In this document: positions 7,639 through 13,659 of the stretch, piece by piece
Position numbering within the stretch: position 1 is the stretch's first letter
Layout: each line of letters starts with the position of its first letter
Origin: JASFQI01 sp050115555
GTDB taxonomy: Bacteria > Desulfobacterota > DSM-4660 > Desulfatiglandales > HGW-15
Length of the DNA stretch: 13,659 nucleotides
Direction: 5' to 3'
Assembly: GCA_050115555.1 (NCBI GenBank)
Contig: JASFQI010000110.1
Coordinates: forward strand, 1 to 13,659
Notes under the pieces: generated by a model
The model's input: the letters and a program-made list of their open reading frames with translations, nothing else
Told to the model about the DNA's origin: nothing
Databases searched by the model: none
Translations under genes and position numbers: made by a program

Positions 7639-9450
7639 TTACGGGGATGGGGAAAGATAGACCGACCCCAGCACGGATGACCCGCTCCGAACCACCGCCT
7701 CGCACCGGCCCCTGCCCTTGGGCAGACGCAGATCCGCGAGCTTTCCGTTCTCCCCCCGGTGAAGGGTGTGCCCGTTGATACGAAGGTGTACGTCCTCATC
7801 CTGAAAGAGGTTGGTTCGAATGGCTTCCACGCGCAGGGTGTTCACCCCGGCCAGGGACAGGGTATCGCCCGGCTTCAGCCCCACCAGGTCCTGATCGTTC
7901 AGGCACAGAAGCAGATAGTCCAGTCGGGGGGGATGGAGGCGAACCAGTAAGCGCCCCAGCTTCTTCTCGTCGCTCTTTCGGCTCACCACAACTTCGTAGA
8001 GATTCCCCTCCCGGTTCAAGGCGTAACGTTTCATGAGGGCTTTTGGATCCGTGTGGATGCGGAAGCCCCGGTCCTCTCCAGTGTTGTTCTCCCGGTTCCC
8101 CACGAACCCCTTGAAGTTTACGGTCACCCGGTCCGGGCCCATGTCCGGCTGGATGCCTTGAATCGTGAGGGTGTCCCCGCGAACGAGGTCGAGGGTCTCG
8201 CCGCTCTCGAGCAGGAGCCGTCGTCCCTGGGTCTCGACCACGAACCCGGTGACCCGATCGTCCGTGCGGCTGGAAGCCTTGGTCAAAGGGGCGTTTTCAG
8301 TGCGGGCGGACCGCCGCCTGGAGGAGAGCTTGATCGGGATCTCGGCAAAGGTCTGGTTGTCCTTCCGCACGATGATGCTCGTGTTCCCCACGACCGGAAA
8401 GTCCTTTCGAAAGTCGTTCAGGTCGCCGTGGCCCAGGATGTCCAGGCTCAATCCCCGCTCGTAGTTCGATTCGATGTGGGTCACCCGAATCCGGTCGTTT
8501 GGGGCCAGGGTGAGGGTCTCCCGGTCCTTGATTACAATCGGGGTCCGCCCGTTGATGGAGATCACGAGATACTTGAGCACGGGCGGGTCCAGCACCAGGC
8601 CGGGGGACTCGGGAACGATCCCGAAAAGCTTTTTGAACTCGTTGATGACCAGGTTGTGATACCGCACCTTGAGGTCCACCGAGGGAAGAAACTTGGAGGT
8701 TTCCACCCCAAAGGCCGGGATGTGCCGCTCGGTGAGGGCATAGAACGTTGCGGACATCCGTTGCTCCTTGTGCGGGCTGGCGGGCGCCCCGGTTTTCGTG
8801 TTCATGAAGTGAAACCGGTGGAGCTCGTTGCCGATCTGCGGGTTCACGGCAGCGATCACCTTGCGGGCTATGTCTCCGAGTCGAATGACATGGTCCGTCC
8901 CGGGCACGGTATAGGTCTCACAGTCGGCGATGATGGACTGCCCGAAGCGCATGGGGTTTCGCCACTTGTTGATATAGGTCGGGTGGTAGTAGCCGGCCCC
9001 GTCGTGGAGATTCAGCAGGTAGTCGCTTTCCCGAATGAGGTCCTTGAGGATGCCGACGATGCGATCCTCCATGGTGTCCGGATCGGCCTTGCGAGCGAAC
9101 TTTCGGTTCATGTCCCCGTTCACACCGCGCTTGTTCAGGATGATGGAGTAAAAGTTGGCCCGGGGCACCACGATCAGGTTCCCCTTCTCCAGGCTCATGT
9201 CCGCGTACAGATCGGCGCTGAGAAATCCCCCGGGCTCGTTCCCCTGGATCCCGCCGATGAGCATGAGGGTCTTGCCGGGCAGCTTTCCGTGAATCTTGTA
9301 GATGTTCAGTTCGTAGGCGGTGTTGGGAAAGTGGACGATGTGCTCCCGCTTGGCACGTGCGGACGTAGGAGACCAGAACCCGAAGGCCAGGAGGAAGGTC
9401 AAAACGAATGTGGTCAGGACCCCGGAGGCCCTTCGGAGCTCAGGACGCAT
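7639..9450 (-). CDS. M99 (Csd4/Pgp1-like) peptidoglycan carboxypeptidase with three C-terminal beta repeats
   Basis: Periplasmic zinc carboxypeptidase, 603 aa. A signal peptide (1-33, ending SARA) is followed by an M14-type catalytic domain (about 36-280). The zinc ligands read as Q69 and E72 (GIQGNEPGG) and H149 (NLHDG). Glutamine replaces the usual first histidine, the hallmark described for Helicobacter pylori Csd4, which trims muropeptide tripeptide stems to dipeptide. The substrate-binding DMNRKF (113-118) matches the M14 NR motif and E250 (FGVETSK) fits the catalytic glutamate. Residues about 292-375, 400-505 and 509-602 look like three diverged copies of one beta domain (GETLxL...DxLxV...I...Vxlxi.G). 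The ATG at 9450 follows GAGGTGGATC and overlaps the upstream stop by 11 bp, implying coupled translation; a TTG at 9462 is the alternative. Family is well supported; exact stem-peptide specificity is inferred. Confidence 0.88.
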   Translation of the reverse strand: MRPELRRASGVLTTFVLTFLLAFGFWSPTSARAKREHIVHFPNTAYELNIYKIHGKLPGKTLMLIGGIQGNEPGGFLSADLYADMSLEKGNLIVVPRANFYSIILNKRGVNGDMNRKFARKADPDTMEDRIVGILKDLIRESDYLLNLHDGAGYYHPTYINKWRNPMRFGQSIIADCETYTVPGTDHVIRLGDIARKVIAAVNPQIGNELHRFHFMNTKTGAPASPHKEQRMSATFYALTERHIPAFGVETSKFLPSVDLKVRYHNLVINEFKKLFGIVPESPGLVLDPPVLKYLVISINGRTPIVIKDRETLTLAPNDRIRVTHIESNYERGLSLDILGHGDLNDFRKDFPVVGNTSIIVRKDNQTFAEIPIKLSSRRRSARTENAPLTKASSRTDDRVTGFVVETQGRRLLLESGETLDLVRGDTLTIQGIQPDMGPDRVTVNFKGFVGNRENNTGEDRGFRIHTDPKALMKRYALNREGNLYEVVVSRKSDEKKLGRLLVRLHPPRLDYLLLCLNDQDLVGLKPGDTLSLAGVNTLRVEAIRTNLFQDEDVHLRINGHTLHRGENGKLADLRLPKGRGRCEAVVRSGSSVLGSVYLSPSP

Positions 9451-10204
9451 GATCCACCTCAAAGGGCGTGTTATAGATCAACCGCCCCGTGTCATCGTAC
9501 ACCACGACGTGAATCGTCGTGGGCGCCCCGCGTTCCGGACGGATGTCGAACCTTCCCTGGACCGGCTTGAACCGCTGAATGATGAAGGGTTGTCCCACCC
9601 GGTAGCTGACCGGAAGTCCGTTCTCCACACTGCCCCGCGGGTACACCTCCCACCACGTGTCTCCGTTCGTCGTGCCCGATGCCAGGATGTGGATGTACCC
9701 GCTCACAGGGTCCTCTCCGCGGTGGATGTTCGTGAGGTTGAAGTCCACCAGAAAGGAGCCGGGCTCTATGCTGAAGGTCAGCTTCTCGACGTCCACGAGC
9801 TCGGGCTCTTCTGCGGGGGCTTCCTCCTCTTCCTGGGCTTGCTCGGCTTGGGGGGATGCCGCTTCCACGGTCTCCGGCTCCTGGGGCGGCGTCTCCACGG
9901 CTGGGGCCTCTTGTGGGGGCTCGGCCTCGGTTCTCATCTCCTGCTTTTCAAGGGACTCGATGTAAGTCTCCAGGAGGATGACATGCTGCTTGAACTTGAA
10001 AAGCGCCCGCTCGGCCTTTTCCAGCTTCATCTCAATCTCGTCGATACGTGTTTCCTGGTTGCGGGTCGTTTGGCGAAGTTCCACCCAGCGATTGAAGACC
10101 AGGACGGAAGCGGGGAGGTAGACGGCGAGAAACAGGAGGGACCAGAAAATCAGGTGAGGGGAGATCTTGAAGGAACGCATCTTCCCGAAGCGCCCCATGA
10201 TCAT
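9440..10204 (-). CDS. Bitopic membrane protein with coiled coil, acidic linker and C-terminal beta domain; function unknown
   Basis: I do not recognise a named family. From the ATG at 10204 it has 254 aa. A short basic cytoplasmic tail is followed by one membrane segment (about 16-37), then a predicted coiled coil (about 40-90, heptad-like RIDEIEMKLEKAERAL). A low-complexity Pro/Glu linker (about 93-140) leads to a compact, aromatic-rich beta domain (about 141-254, with DTWWEVYPRG and IHVVVYDDTGR). Basic residues before the helix suggest the bulk faces the periplasm. The frame stays open upstream to 10297, but GGTGG lies 6 nt before the ATG at 10204; ATG 10198 is also possible. It sits 41 bp after the YkuD gene and its stop overlaps the M99 start, so it is cotranslated with a peptidoglycan carboxypeptidase. 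A scaffold or localising role for the two flanking enzymes is an inference from position and architecture. Confidence 0.82.
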   Translation of the reverse strand: MIMGRFGKMRSFKISPHLIFWSLLFLAVYLPASVLVFNRWVELRQTTRNQETRIDEIEMKLEKAERALFKFKQHVILLETYIESLEKQEMRTEAEPPQEAPAVETPPQEPETVEAASPQAEQAQEEEEAPAEEPELVDVEKLTFSIEPGSFLVDFNLTNIHRGEDPVSGYIHILASGTTNGDTWWEVYPRGSVENGLPVSYRVGQPFIIQRFKPVQGRFDIRPERGAPTTIHVVVYDDTGRLIYNTPFEVDHAS

Positions 10205-10245
10205 GATGGTCCACCGTTGGGACTTCCCTGAATTCCCTTTGGCTG

Positions 10246-11595
10246 TTACGCCGGGTTCCCCTCGAGGGCCTTCCATTCCTCTTCCTTGATCTTCCACGTG
10301 TCACCCCTCTTGATGAGGAGGAGCTCCTTCAGTCCGTAATCCCTGTAGTCGTCGGCCCGGTAATCCTGCTTGAAGGTGACCTTGGCCTTGTTCTCTCCCA
10401 CCATCTGAATCTCCAGGTCTTGAATCTCGACCTGAATGGACCGGTACGTCCGATTCAGCTTCTTCCGGTGACGCTCCCAGGCCCGAACGTCCATGCCGCG
10501 CGAGCGGAAGGACGGATCGTAGCAGGCCATGTAGGCCCGAATGTCTTCACTCTCCCAGGCGCGTTCCCAGCGTGCCATGAGCCCTTGAATCAGGATCGAG
10601 GGATCCGGCTTGGGCGGTCGTTGCTTCTTGCTTCGCTCGTCCACCGCACTGAAGTACTCGCCTACGATTTTCCACTCCTCGCTGTTCCGGCGCAGGTAAA
10701 GGCGCTTCTCTCCATAGCTGTCAAAGGACGGGCTCTTGTAATGCTGGTTGAACTTGGCGAGCACCGTTCCATTGTGTCTGAGAAGACGCAGGTTGTCGAT
10801 CTCCACGCGAATCCAGGGGTACTTTTGTGACAGGCGGCGCTTGTAGTCCCGCCAGGAATCGCGGTCCATTCCCTTGGCGTGGAAGGCGTTCCCGTAGAAC
10901 GACATGTACTCGTCGATTCGCTCGCTCTCCCAGGAGCTGCGCCATCCCTCGACCAGGAGCTCCAGGGCCACCCTTTCCTTTTCGAGTGTGACCGGGTCGA
11001 CCATCTCGAGCTTGGAGCTGATGACGGTGGGGGTGTCGTTCAGCTCGATGTACTTGGCAAGGGTGTCGATGTTTCCGTTCTCGAGCGCAATGCACCCGTT
11101 CGTGTCGTTCGGCTTGAGCGGTTTGTTCGTCCCGTGGAACCAGATGCCGTACCCGTCTTTGCCTTCCTTTCGGTCCAGGGGGTTCGGGTAGTCCACGGGG
11201 AAGGCCCGGGTTCCATAGATGGGGGTCAGCTCCTGCTCCCCATAGGCCCCGGTGAAGAAGTAGATCCCCTCGGGGGTCTTCTTGTCATTTTGGCGGGTCT
11301 TGGGGCCGCGGTTCTCTCCCGTGGAGCAGCGGTAGGTTCGGACGGGCCGGGTGAGGTCTTGGGTGCGGTACACCAGGACCTTCTGGGTCGCCTTGTCCAC
11401 GAGGATCGCGTACTCGCTGTTGCTCTCCGGCCATCGAATCAGTGCGGCCGGCACCTTCACCTCCGCCTTTTTTCTGGTGCGTTTGGCCTCCGACGGAAGG
11501 GTTCCGGGCCAAACAAAGGCCCCCACAAGGGCGGCGGCCAGGAAACATGGAATAAGGCGTATGAACAATCCGGAAAGTTTCCTCTTCCTCATCAT
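10246..11595 (-). CDS. YkuD-fold L,D-peptidase/transpeptidase with two tandem NTF2-like domains (Csd6/Pgp2-like)
   Basis: Exported peptidoglycan enzyme, 449 aa. A basic N-terminus and hydrophobic stretch (about 10-30) form a signal sequence or anchor. The YkuD catalytic domain covers about 60-195. The motif is FHGTNKPLKPNDTNGCIAL, giving H154 and nucleophile C168, but Asn166 stands where the usual S-H-G-C motif has His. Residues about 208-315 and 333-441 are two clear copies of an NTF2/SnoaL-like domain (shared pattern WESE.I..YM..Y..F...GMD...W, VEI, YG.K.L, WKI). The order YkuD then NTF2-like is that of H. pylori Csd6, an L,D-carboxypeptidase (tetrapeptide to tripeptide stems), although Csd6 has a single NTF2 domain. 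ATG 11595 (or 11592) directly precedes the hydrophobic segment; its ribosome site is weak. No own promoter is obvious in the 171-bp gap after purB. Transpeptidase versus carboxypeptidase activity is undecided. Confidence 0.88.
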   Translation of the reverse strand: MMRKRKLSGLFIRLIPCFLAAALVGAFVWPGTLPSEAKRTRKKAEVKVPAALIRWPESNSEYAILVDKATQKVLVYRTQDLTRPVRTYRCSTGENRGPKTRQNDKKTPEGIYFFTGAYGEQELTPIYGTRAFPVDYPNPLDRKEGKDGYGIWFHGTNKPLKPNDTNGCIALENGNIDTLAKYIELNDTPTVISSKLEMVDPVTLEKERVALELLVEGWRSSWESERIDEYMSFYGNAFHAKGMDRDSWRDYKRRLSQKYPWIRVEIDNLRLLRHNGTVLAKFNQHYKSPSFDSYGEKRLYLRRNSEEWKIVGEYFSAVDERSKKQRPPKPDPSILIQGLMARWERAWESEDIRAYMACYDPSFRSRGMDVRAWERHRKKLNRTYRSIQVEIQDLEIQMVGENKAKVTFKQDYRADDYRDYGLKELLLIKRGDTWKIKEEEWKALEGNPA

Positions 11596-11766
11596 GGTGC
11601 TCTGCCCGGGGTTTCCATGGGGATGACGTCGCGCAGCGCCGGCGGTTTCTCCCAACGAGACCGCGGATGCGAGGAACACCGGTTCCCTTTCGGGCCGCTC
11701 CCCGCACCCTCCGTGCGGGCGTTTCCACAAACCGGTCGGTTCTCAGGTCGGTGCATGTCCTTCGGA
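11596..11766. other. GC-rich hairpin-dense gap between purB and the envelope cluster
   Basis: This 171-bp gap holds several inverted repeats. 11701-11719 pairs CCCGCAC with GTGCGGG around a five-base loop. 11642-11664 pairs GCGGT plus CTC with GAG plus ACCGC around GTTGG. A smaller one near 11672-11688 pairs GGAAC with GTTCC. None has a downstream T-run on the minus strand, so none looks like an intrinsic terminator. I see no AT-rich promoter here, which suggests read-through from purB or an unrecognised promoter type. Confidence 0.45.
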
Positions 11767-13062
11767 TCAGGATCCGAAGACCCTCTCGAACAGCTCATCC
11801 ACATGCTTCAAATGGTAGTCTACGTCGAAGACCTCTTCGATGTCTTCACGCTTCAGGTGCTCCAGCACCTTTTCATCCTCCAGGAGCAGCGTCTTGAAGT
11901 CCCGGCCCGTGTCCCAGACCTTCATGGCGTTTCGCTGCACGAGCTCGTAAGCGTCCTTGCGCTTCATCCCTCCTTCGGAGAGCCGGACCAGGATCTGCTG
12001 GCTGAAGATGAGTCCCTGGAGCTTGTCCAGGTTCCGCTTCATGTTCTCGGGGTAGACCACGAGACCGCGAAGAATGCCCGTGAGCCGGTGCAGCATGAAG
12101 TCCGCCAGAATCGTGCTGTCGGGACCGATGACCCGCTCCACCGAGGAGTGGCTGATGTCCCGTTCGTGCCACAGTGCGATGTTCTCCATGGCGGCCAGGG
12201 CGTTCGTGCGGAGCAGGCGGGCAAGACCCGAGATGTTCTCGCACCCGATCGGATTCTTTTTGTGCGGCATGGCCGAGGAGCCCTTCTGACCCTTGGAAAA
12301 CGGCTCCTGGGCTTCCAGGACCTCGGTTCGCTGGAGGTGACGGATCTCTATAGCGATCTTCTCCAGGGTGCCGCCCAGGACGGCCAGGGCCGAGAAGTAC
12401 GCGGCGTGCCGATCCCGCTGCACGACCTGTGTGGAGATCTCAGCCGGTCGGAGCCCCAGCCGTTCACACACCCGGGCCTCGATCTTGGGGGACACGTTGG
12501 CAAAGGTCCCCACCGCCCCGGAGAGCTTGCCCACGCTGATGTCCTTGAGGGCCGCCTCCAGCCGCTCCCGGTTGCGCCGCATCTCCGCGTGCCACAGGGC
12601 AAGCTTCAGCCCGAAGGTGATGGGCTCGGCATGGATCCCGTGCGACCGGCCGATCATCACCGTGTGCTTGTGCTCGTAGGCCCGCTCGCGAAGCACGTCC
12701 ATGATGGCCGCCACGTCTTCGATGATCAGGACCATGGCTTCCCTGAGGAGCAGGGCGAAACTCGTGTCCAGGATGTCCGAGGAGGTCAGCCCCATGTGAA
12801 TGAAGCGGGACTCCGGGCCCACGTACTCGGCCACGTTTTCCAGGAAGGCGATCACATCGTGCTTGGTCTTTTCCTCGATCTCCAGGATGCGCGCTACGGA
12901 AAAGCCGGCCTTCTCGCGAATGACCCGGGCCGCCTCTTGCGGGATCAGGCCTTCTTCGGCCATGGCTTCGCAGGCCTGGATCTCCACCTCGAGCCACTTG
13001 GCGTAGCGGTTGTCGTCCGTCCAGATGCGCCCCATTTCAGGCCGGGTGTATCGTGGTATCAT
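11767..13062 (-). CDS. purB: Adenylosuccinate lyase
   Basis: Purine biosynthesis enzyme acting twice: it splits SAICAR to AICAR and adenylosuccinate to AMP, each time releasing fumarate. The 431-aa length is normal for bacterial PurB of the Bacillus/Thermotoga type. Visible signatures are H68 (TKHDV), H89 with TSSD at 93-96, H141 (GRSHGIHAEP) and the fumarase/ASL superfamily signature GSSAMPHKKNP at 261-271 with the flexible-loop serines S262/S263. The His positions coincide with those I recall for B. subtilis PurB. The three superfamily domains are intact. The ATG at 13062 begins MIPRYTRPEM, a typical start for the family; the ribosome site is weak. A promoter with an overlapping palindrome and a leader hairpin lies upstream. 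No other pur genes are in the window. Confidence 0.97.
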   Translation of the reverse strand: MIPRYTRPEMGRIWTDDNRYAKWLEVEIQACEAMAEEGLIPQEAARVIREKAGFSVARILEIEEKTKHDVIAFLENVAEYVGPESRFIHMGLTSSDILDTSFALLLREAMVLIIEDVAAIMDVLRERAYEHKHTVMIGRSHGIHAEPITFGLKLALWHAEMRRNRERLEAALKDISVGKLSGAVGTFANVSPKIEARVCERLGLRPAEISTQVVQRDRHAAYFSALAVLGGTLEKIAIEIRHLQRTEVLEAQEPFSKGQKGSSAMPHKKNPIGCENISGLARLLRTNALAAMENIALWHERDISHSSVERVIGPDSTILADFMLHRLTGILRGLVVYPENMKRNLDKLQGLIFSQQILVRLSEGGMKRKDAYELVQRNAMKVWDTGRDFKTLLLEDEKVLEHLKREDIEEVFDVDYHLKHVDELFERVFGS

Positions 13063-13079
13063 GCGCGTTCCCGTGGTGA

Positions 13080-13113
13080 ATCCTCACCCTCTGAAAAAAT
13101 GGAAAGGGTGGAT
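13080..13113 (-). other. Hairpin in the purB leader
   Basis: On the minus strand, ATC plus CACCCT pairs with AGGGTG plus GAT (two-base AG bulge), giving nine pairs around a loop rich in T. It lies about 20 nt upstream of the purB ATG within the predicted leader. There is no T-run after it, so it is not a plain terminator. It could influence ribosome access; no known riboswitch motif was recognised. Confidence 0.4.
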
Positions 13114-13137
13114 GCACCTAAAAGATGTAGAATTATA

Positions 13138-13158
13138 TATAATTGACACACAATTATA
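13138..13158. promoter_or_regulatory. Perfect 8-bp palindrome overlapping the purB -10 (possible operator)
   Basis: TATAATTG and CAATTATA form perfect 8-base arms around ACACA. One arm contains the -10 hexamer of the predicted purB promoter and the predicted start site falls within the repeat, an ideal place for a repressor. The AT-only arms mean chance symmetry is possible. It does not match the E. coli PurR box as I know it. Confidence 0.4.
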
Positions 13159-13180
13159 AGAATAAAAACGTAGAAATCAA
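13153..13180 (-). promoter_or_regulatory. Sigma70-type promoter for purB
   Basis: On the minus strand, TTGATT (13175-13180) is followed after 16 bp by a perfect TATAAT (13153-13158). Both lie in a distinctly AT-rich island (about 13090-13200) within GC-rich DNA, directly upstream of purB. The start site would be near 13146, giving a leader of about 84 nt. This is the strongest promoter match in the window. Confidence 0.7.
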
Positions 13181-13251
13181 GCTTTTTTTGCTTTCTCTAC
13201 CATTTCAGGCCAATGGGGCTCAAGAAGAATGTGCCGGCGGGGGGCTCTCTT

Positions 13252-13659
13252 CTACAACAGGATGCGGTTTTCCAGGGAGCGGGTCTCTCCGGCCGAGATC
13301 ACGCGAATGGCCGGGCGTCCGCGTACCGGGCACTTGTTCTCGCAAATGCCGCAGCCCACGCACGTTTTCAGGTCCACGGAAGGGAGCTGCACGGGCGCTT
13401 CGCCCGACCCGTCCGCCTTGGGGACGGAGGCCTCGTGAAAGACGATCGCCTTGGGGGATGTGGGGCAGTGCTCCTCGCACACGATGCAGGGCCCGTTCCC
13501 GGACCAGGGCAGGCAGCGGCCCCGGTCCACGCAAGCGGAACCGATGCGAAGGGGCGTTTCGATTTTTTCACGCACCGTGATCTTTCGAATGGCGCCGGTC
13601 GGGCACACGCTGGTGCAGAGTGTGCACGTGTACTCGCAGTATCCCTGAACCATGTCCAG
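13252..13659 (-). CDS. 4Fe-4S polyferredoxin-type protein, C-terminal fragment (5' end beyond right window edge)
   Basis: Electron-transfer protein with several iron-sulfur clusters; the frame is open to the window end, so the true start lies outside (an internal ATG at 13653 is probably not the start). Numbering from that Met, 13 cysteines are visible in three groups. C6, C10, C13 and C17 form CEYTCTLCTSVCP; C41, C47, C56, C59 and C63 form an irregular set in a Gly/Trp/Pro-rich loop; C98, C101, C104 and C108 form a classical CxxCxxCxxxCP. The fragment would thus hold about three 4Fe-4S clusters. The classical cluster followed by CPVRGRPAIRV resembles the ends of NapG/NapH/MauM-like and other ferredoxin-type proteins of anaerobes. 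Partner and electron pathway are unknown. It is followed by a 189-bp AT-rich gap before purB, with no clear terminator. Confidence 0.85.
   Translation of the reverse strand: MDMVQGYCEYTCTLCTSVCPTGAIRKITVREKIETPLRIGSACVDRGRCLPWSGNGPCIVCEEHCPTSPKAIVFHEASVPKADGSGEAPVQLPSVDLKTCVGCGICENKCPVRGRPAIRVISAGETRSLENRILL

Noticed and set aside
8053..9570. 505-codon open frame on the plus strand
   Set aside because: Antisense shadow of the M99 carboxypeptidase; the sense strand has signal peptide, zinc ligands and repeats.
11285..11728. 147-codon minus-strand frame beginning in the gap after purB
   Set aside because: It is Arg/Pro-rich without motif and overlaps the YkuD gene in another frame.
10879..13146. 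755-codon open frame on the plus strand
   Set aside because: It lies antisense to purB and the YkuD gene, both with complete catalytic motifs. Its low-complexity His/Val/Leu/Gly-rich translation is typical of the open antisense frame of GC-rich genes.
13143..13148. TTGACA on the plus strand upstream of purB
   Set aside because: No -10 is found at 16-18 bp and no plus-strand gene follows.

Overview
The window is about 13.7 kb of GC-rich chromosomal DNA with dense bacterial genes, all but one on the minus strand. The gene content suggests a Gram-negative anaerobe, probably of the Desulfobacterota (old Deltaproteobacteria). The clues are a cysteine-rich polyferredoxin, a PAS sensor kinase with a Cys-containing PAS domain, M99/YkuD periplasmic peptidoglycan enzymes and a TPR protein ending like an outer-membrane protein. 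The lineage is an inference from gene content, not from a marker gene. I see no rRNA, tRNA, insertion sequence, CRISPR array or phage block.

Layout, reading the minus strand from right to left. (1) 13252-13659: the 3' end of a multi-cluster 4Fe-4S protein that continues beyond the right edge. (2) 13063-13251: an AT-rich intergenic stretch with a good sigma70-type promoter for purB, a perfect palindrome over its -10 and a leader hairpin. (3) 11767-13062: purB. (4) 11596-11766: a GC-rich gap full of short hairpins. (5) 7639-11595: a tight three-gene envelope cluster. It holds a YkuD-fold L,D-peptidase with two tandem NTF2-like domains (Csd6/Pgp2-like), a bitopic coiled-coil membrane protein of unknown function, and an M99 carboxypeptidase with the unusual Gln zinc ligand of Csd4/Pgp1. 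(6) 5612-7618, plus strand: an RNase II/R-family exoribonuclease, convergent with the cluster. (7) 4409-5326: an exported TPR protein, divergent from the ribonuclease. (8) 3147-4265: an M24 Xaa-Pro peptidase. (9) 2152-3048 xerD, 1509-2117 an unrecognised 202-aa protein, and 1-1519 a PAS/PAS histidine kinase cut by the left edge. The last two overlap by 11 bp.

The most interesting part is the envelope cluster. In Helicobacter and Campylobacter the Csd6/Pgp2 and Csd4/Pgp1 enzymes trim the peptidoglycan stem peptide in sequence (tetra to tri, then tri to di) and set helical cell shape. Here relatives of both sit in one operon with a membrane-anchored coiled-coil protein between them, and both enzymes carry internally duplicated accessory domains. 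This looks like a compact, possibly undescribed cell-shape or peptidoglycan-trimming module. Other points are the unknown protein coupled to the kinase and a strong hairpin in the ribonuclease leader.
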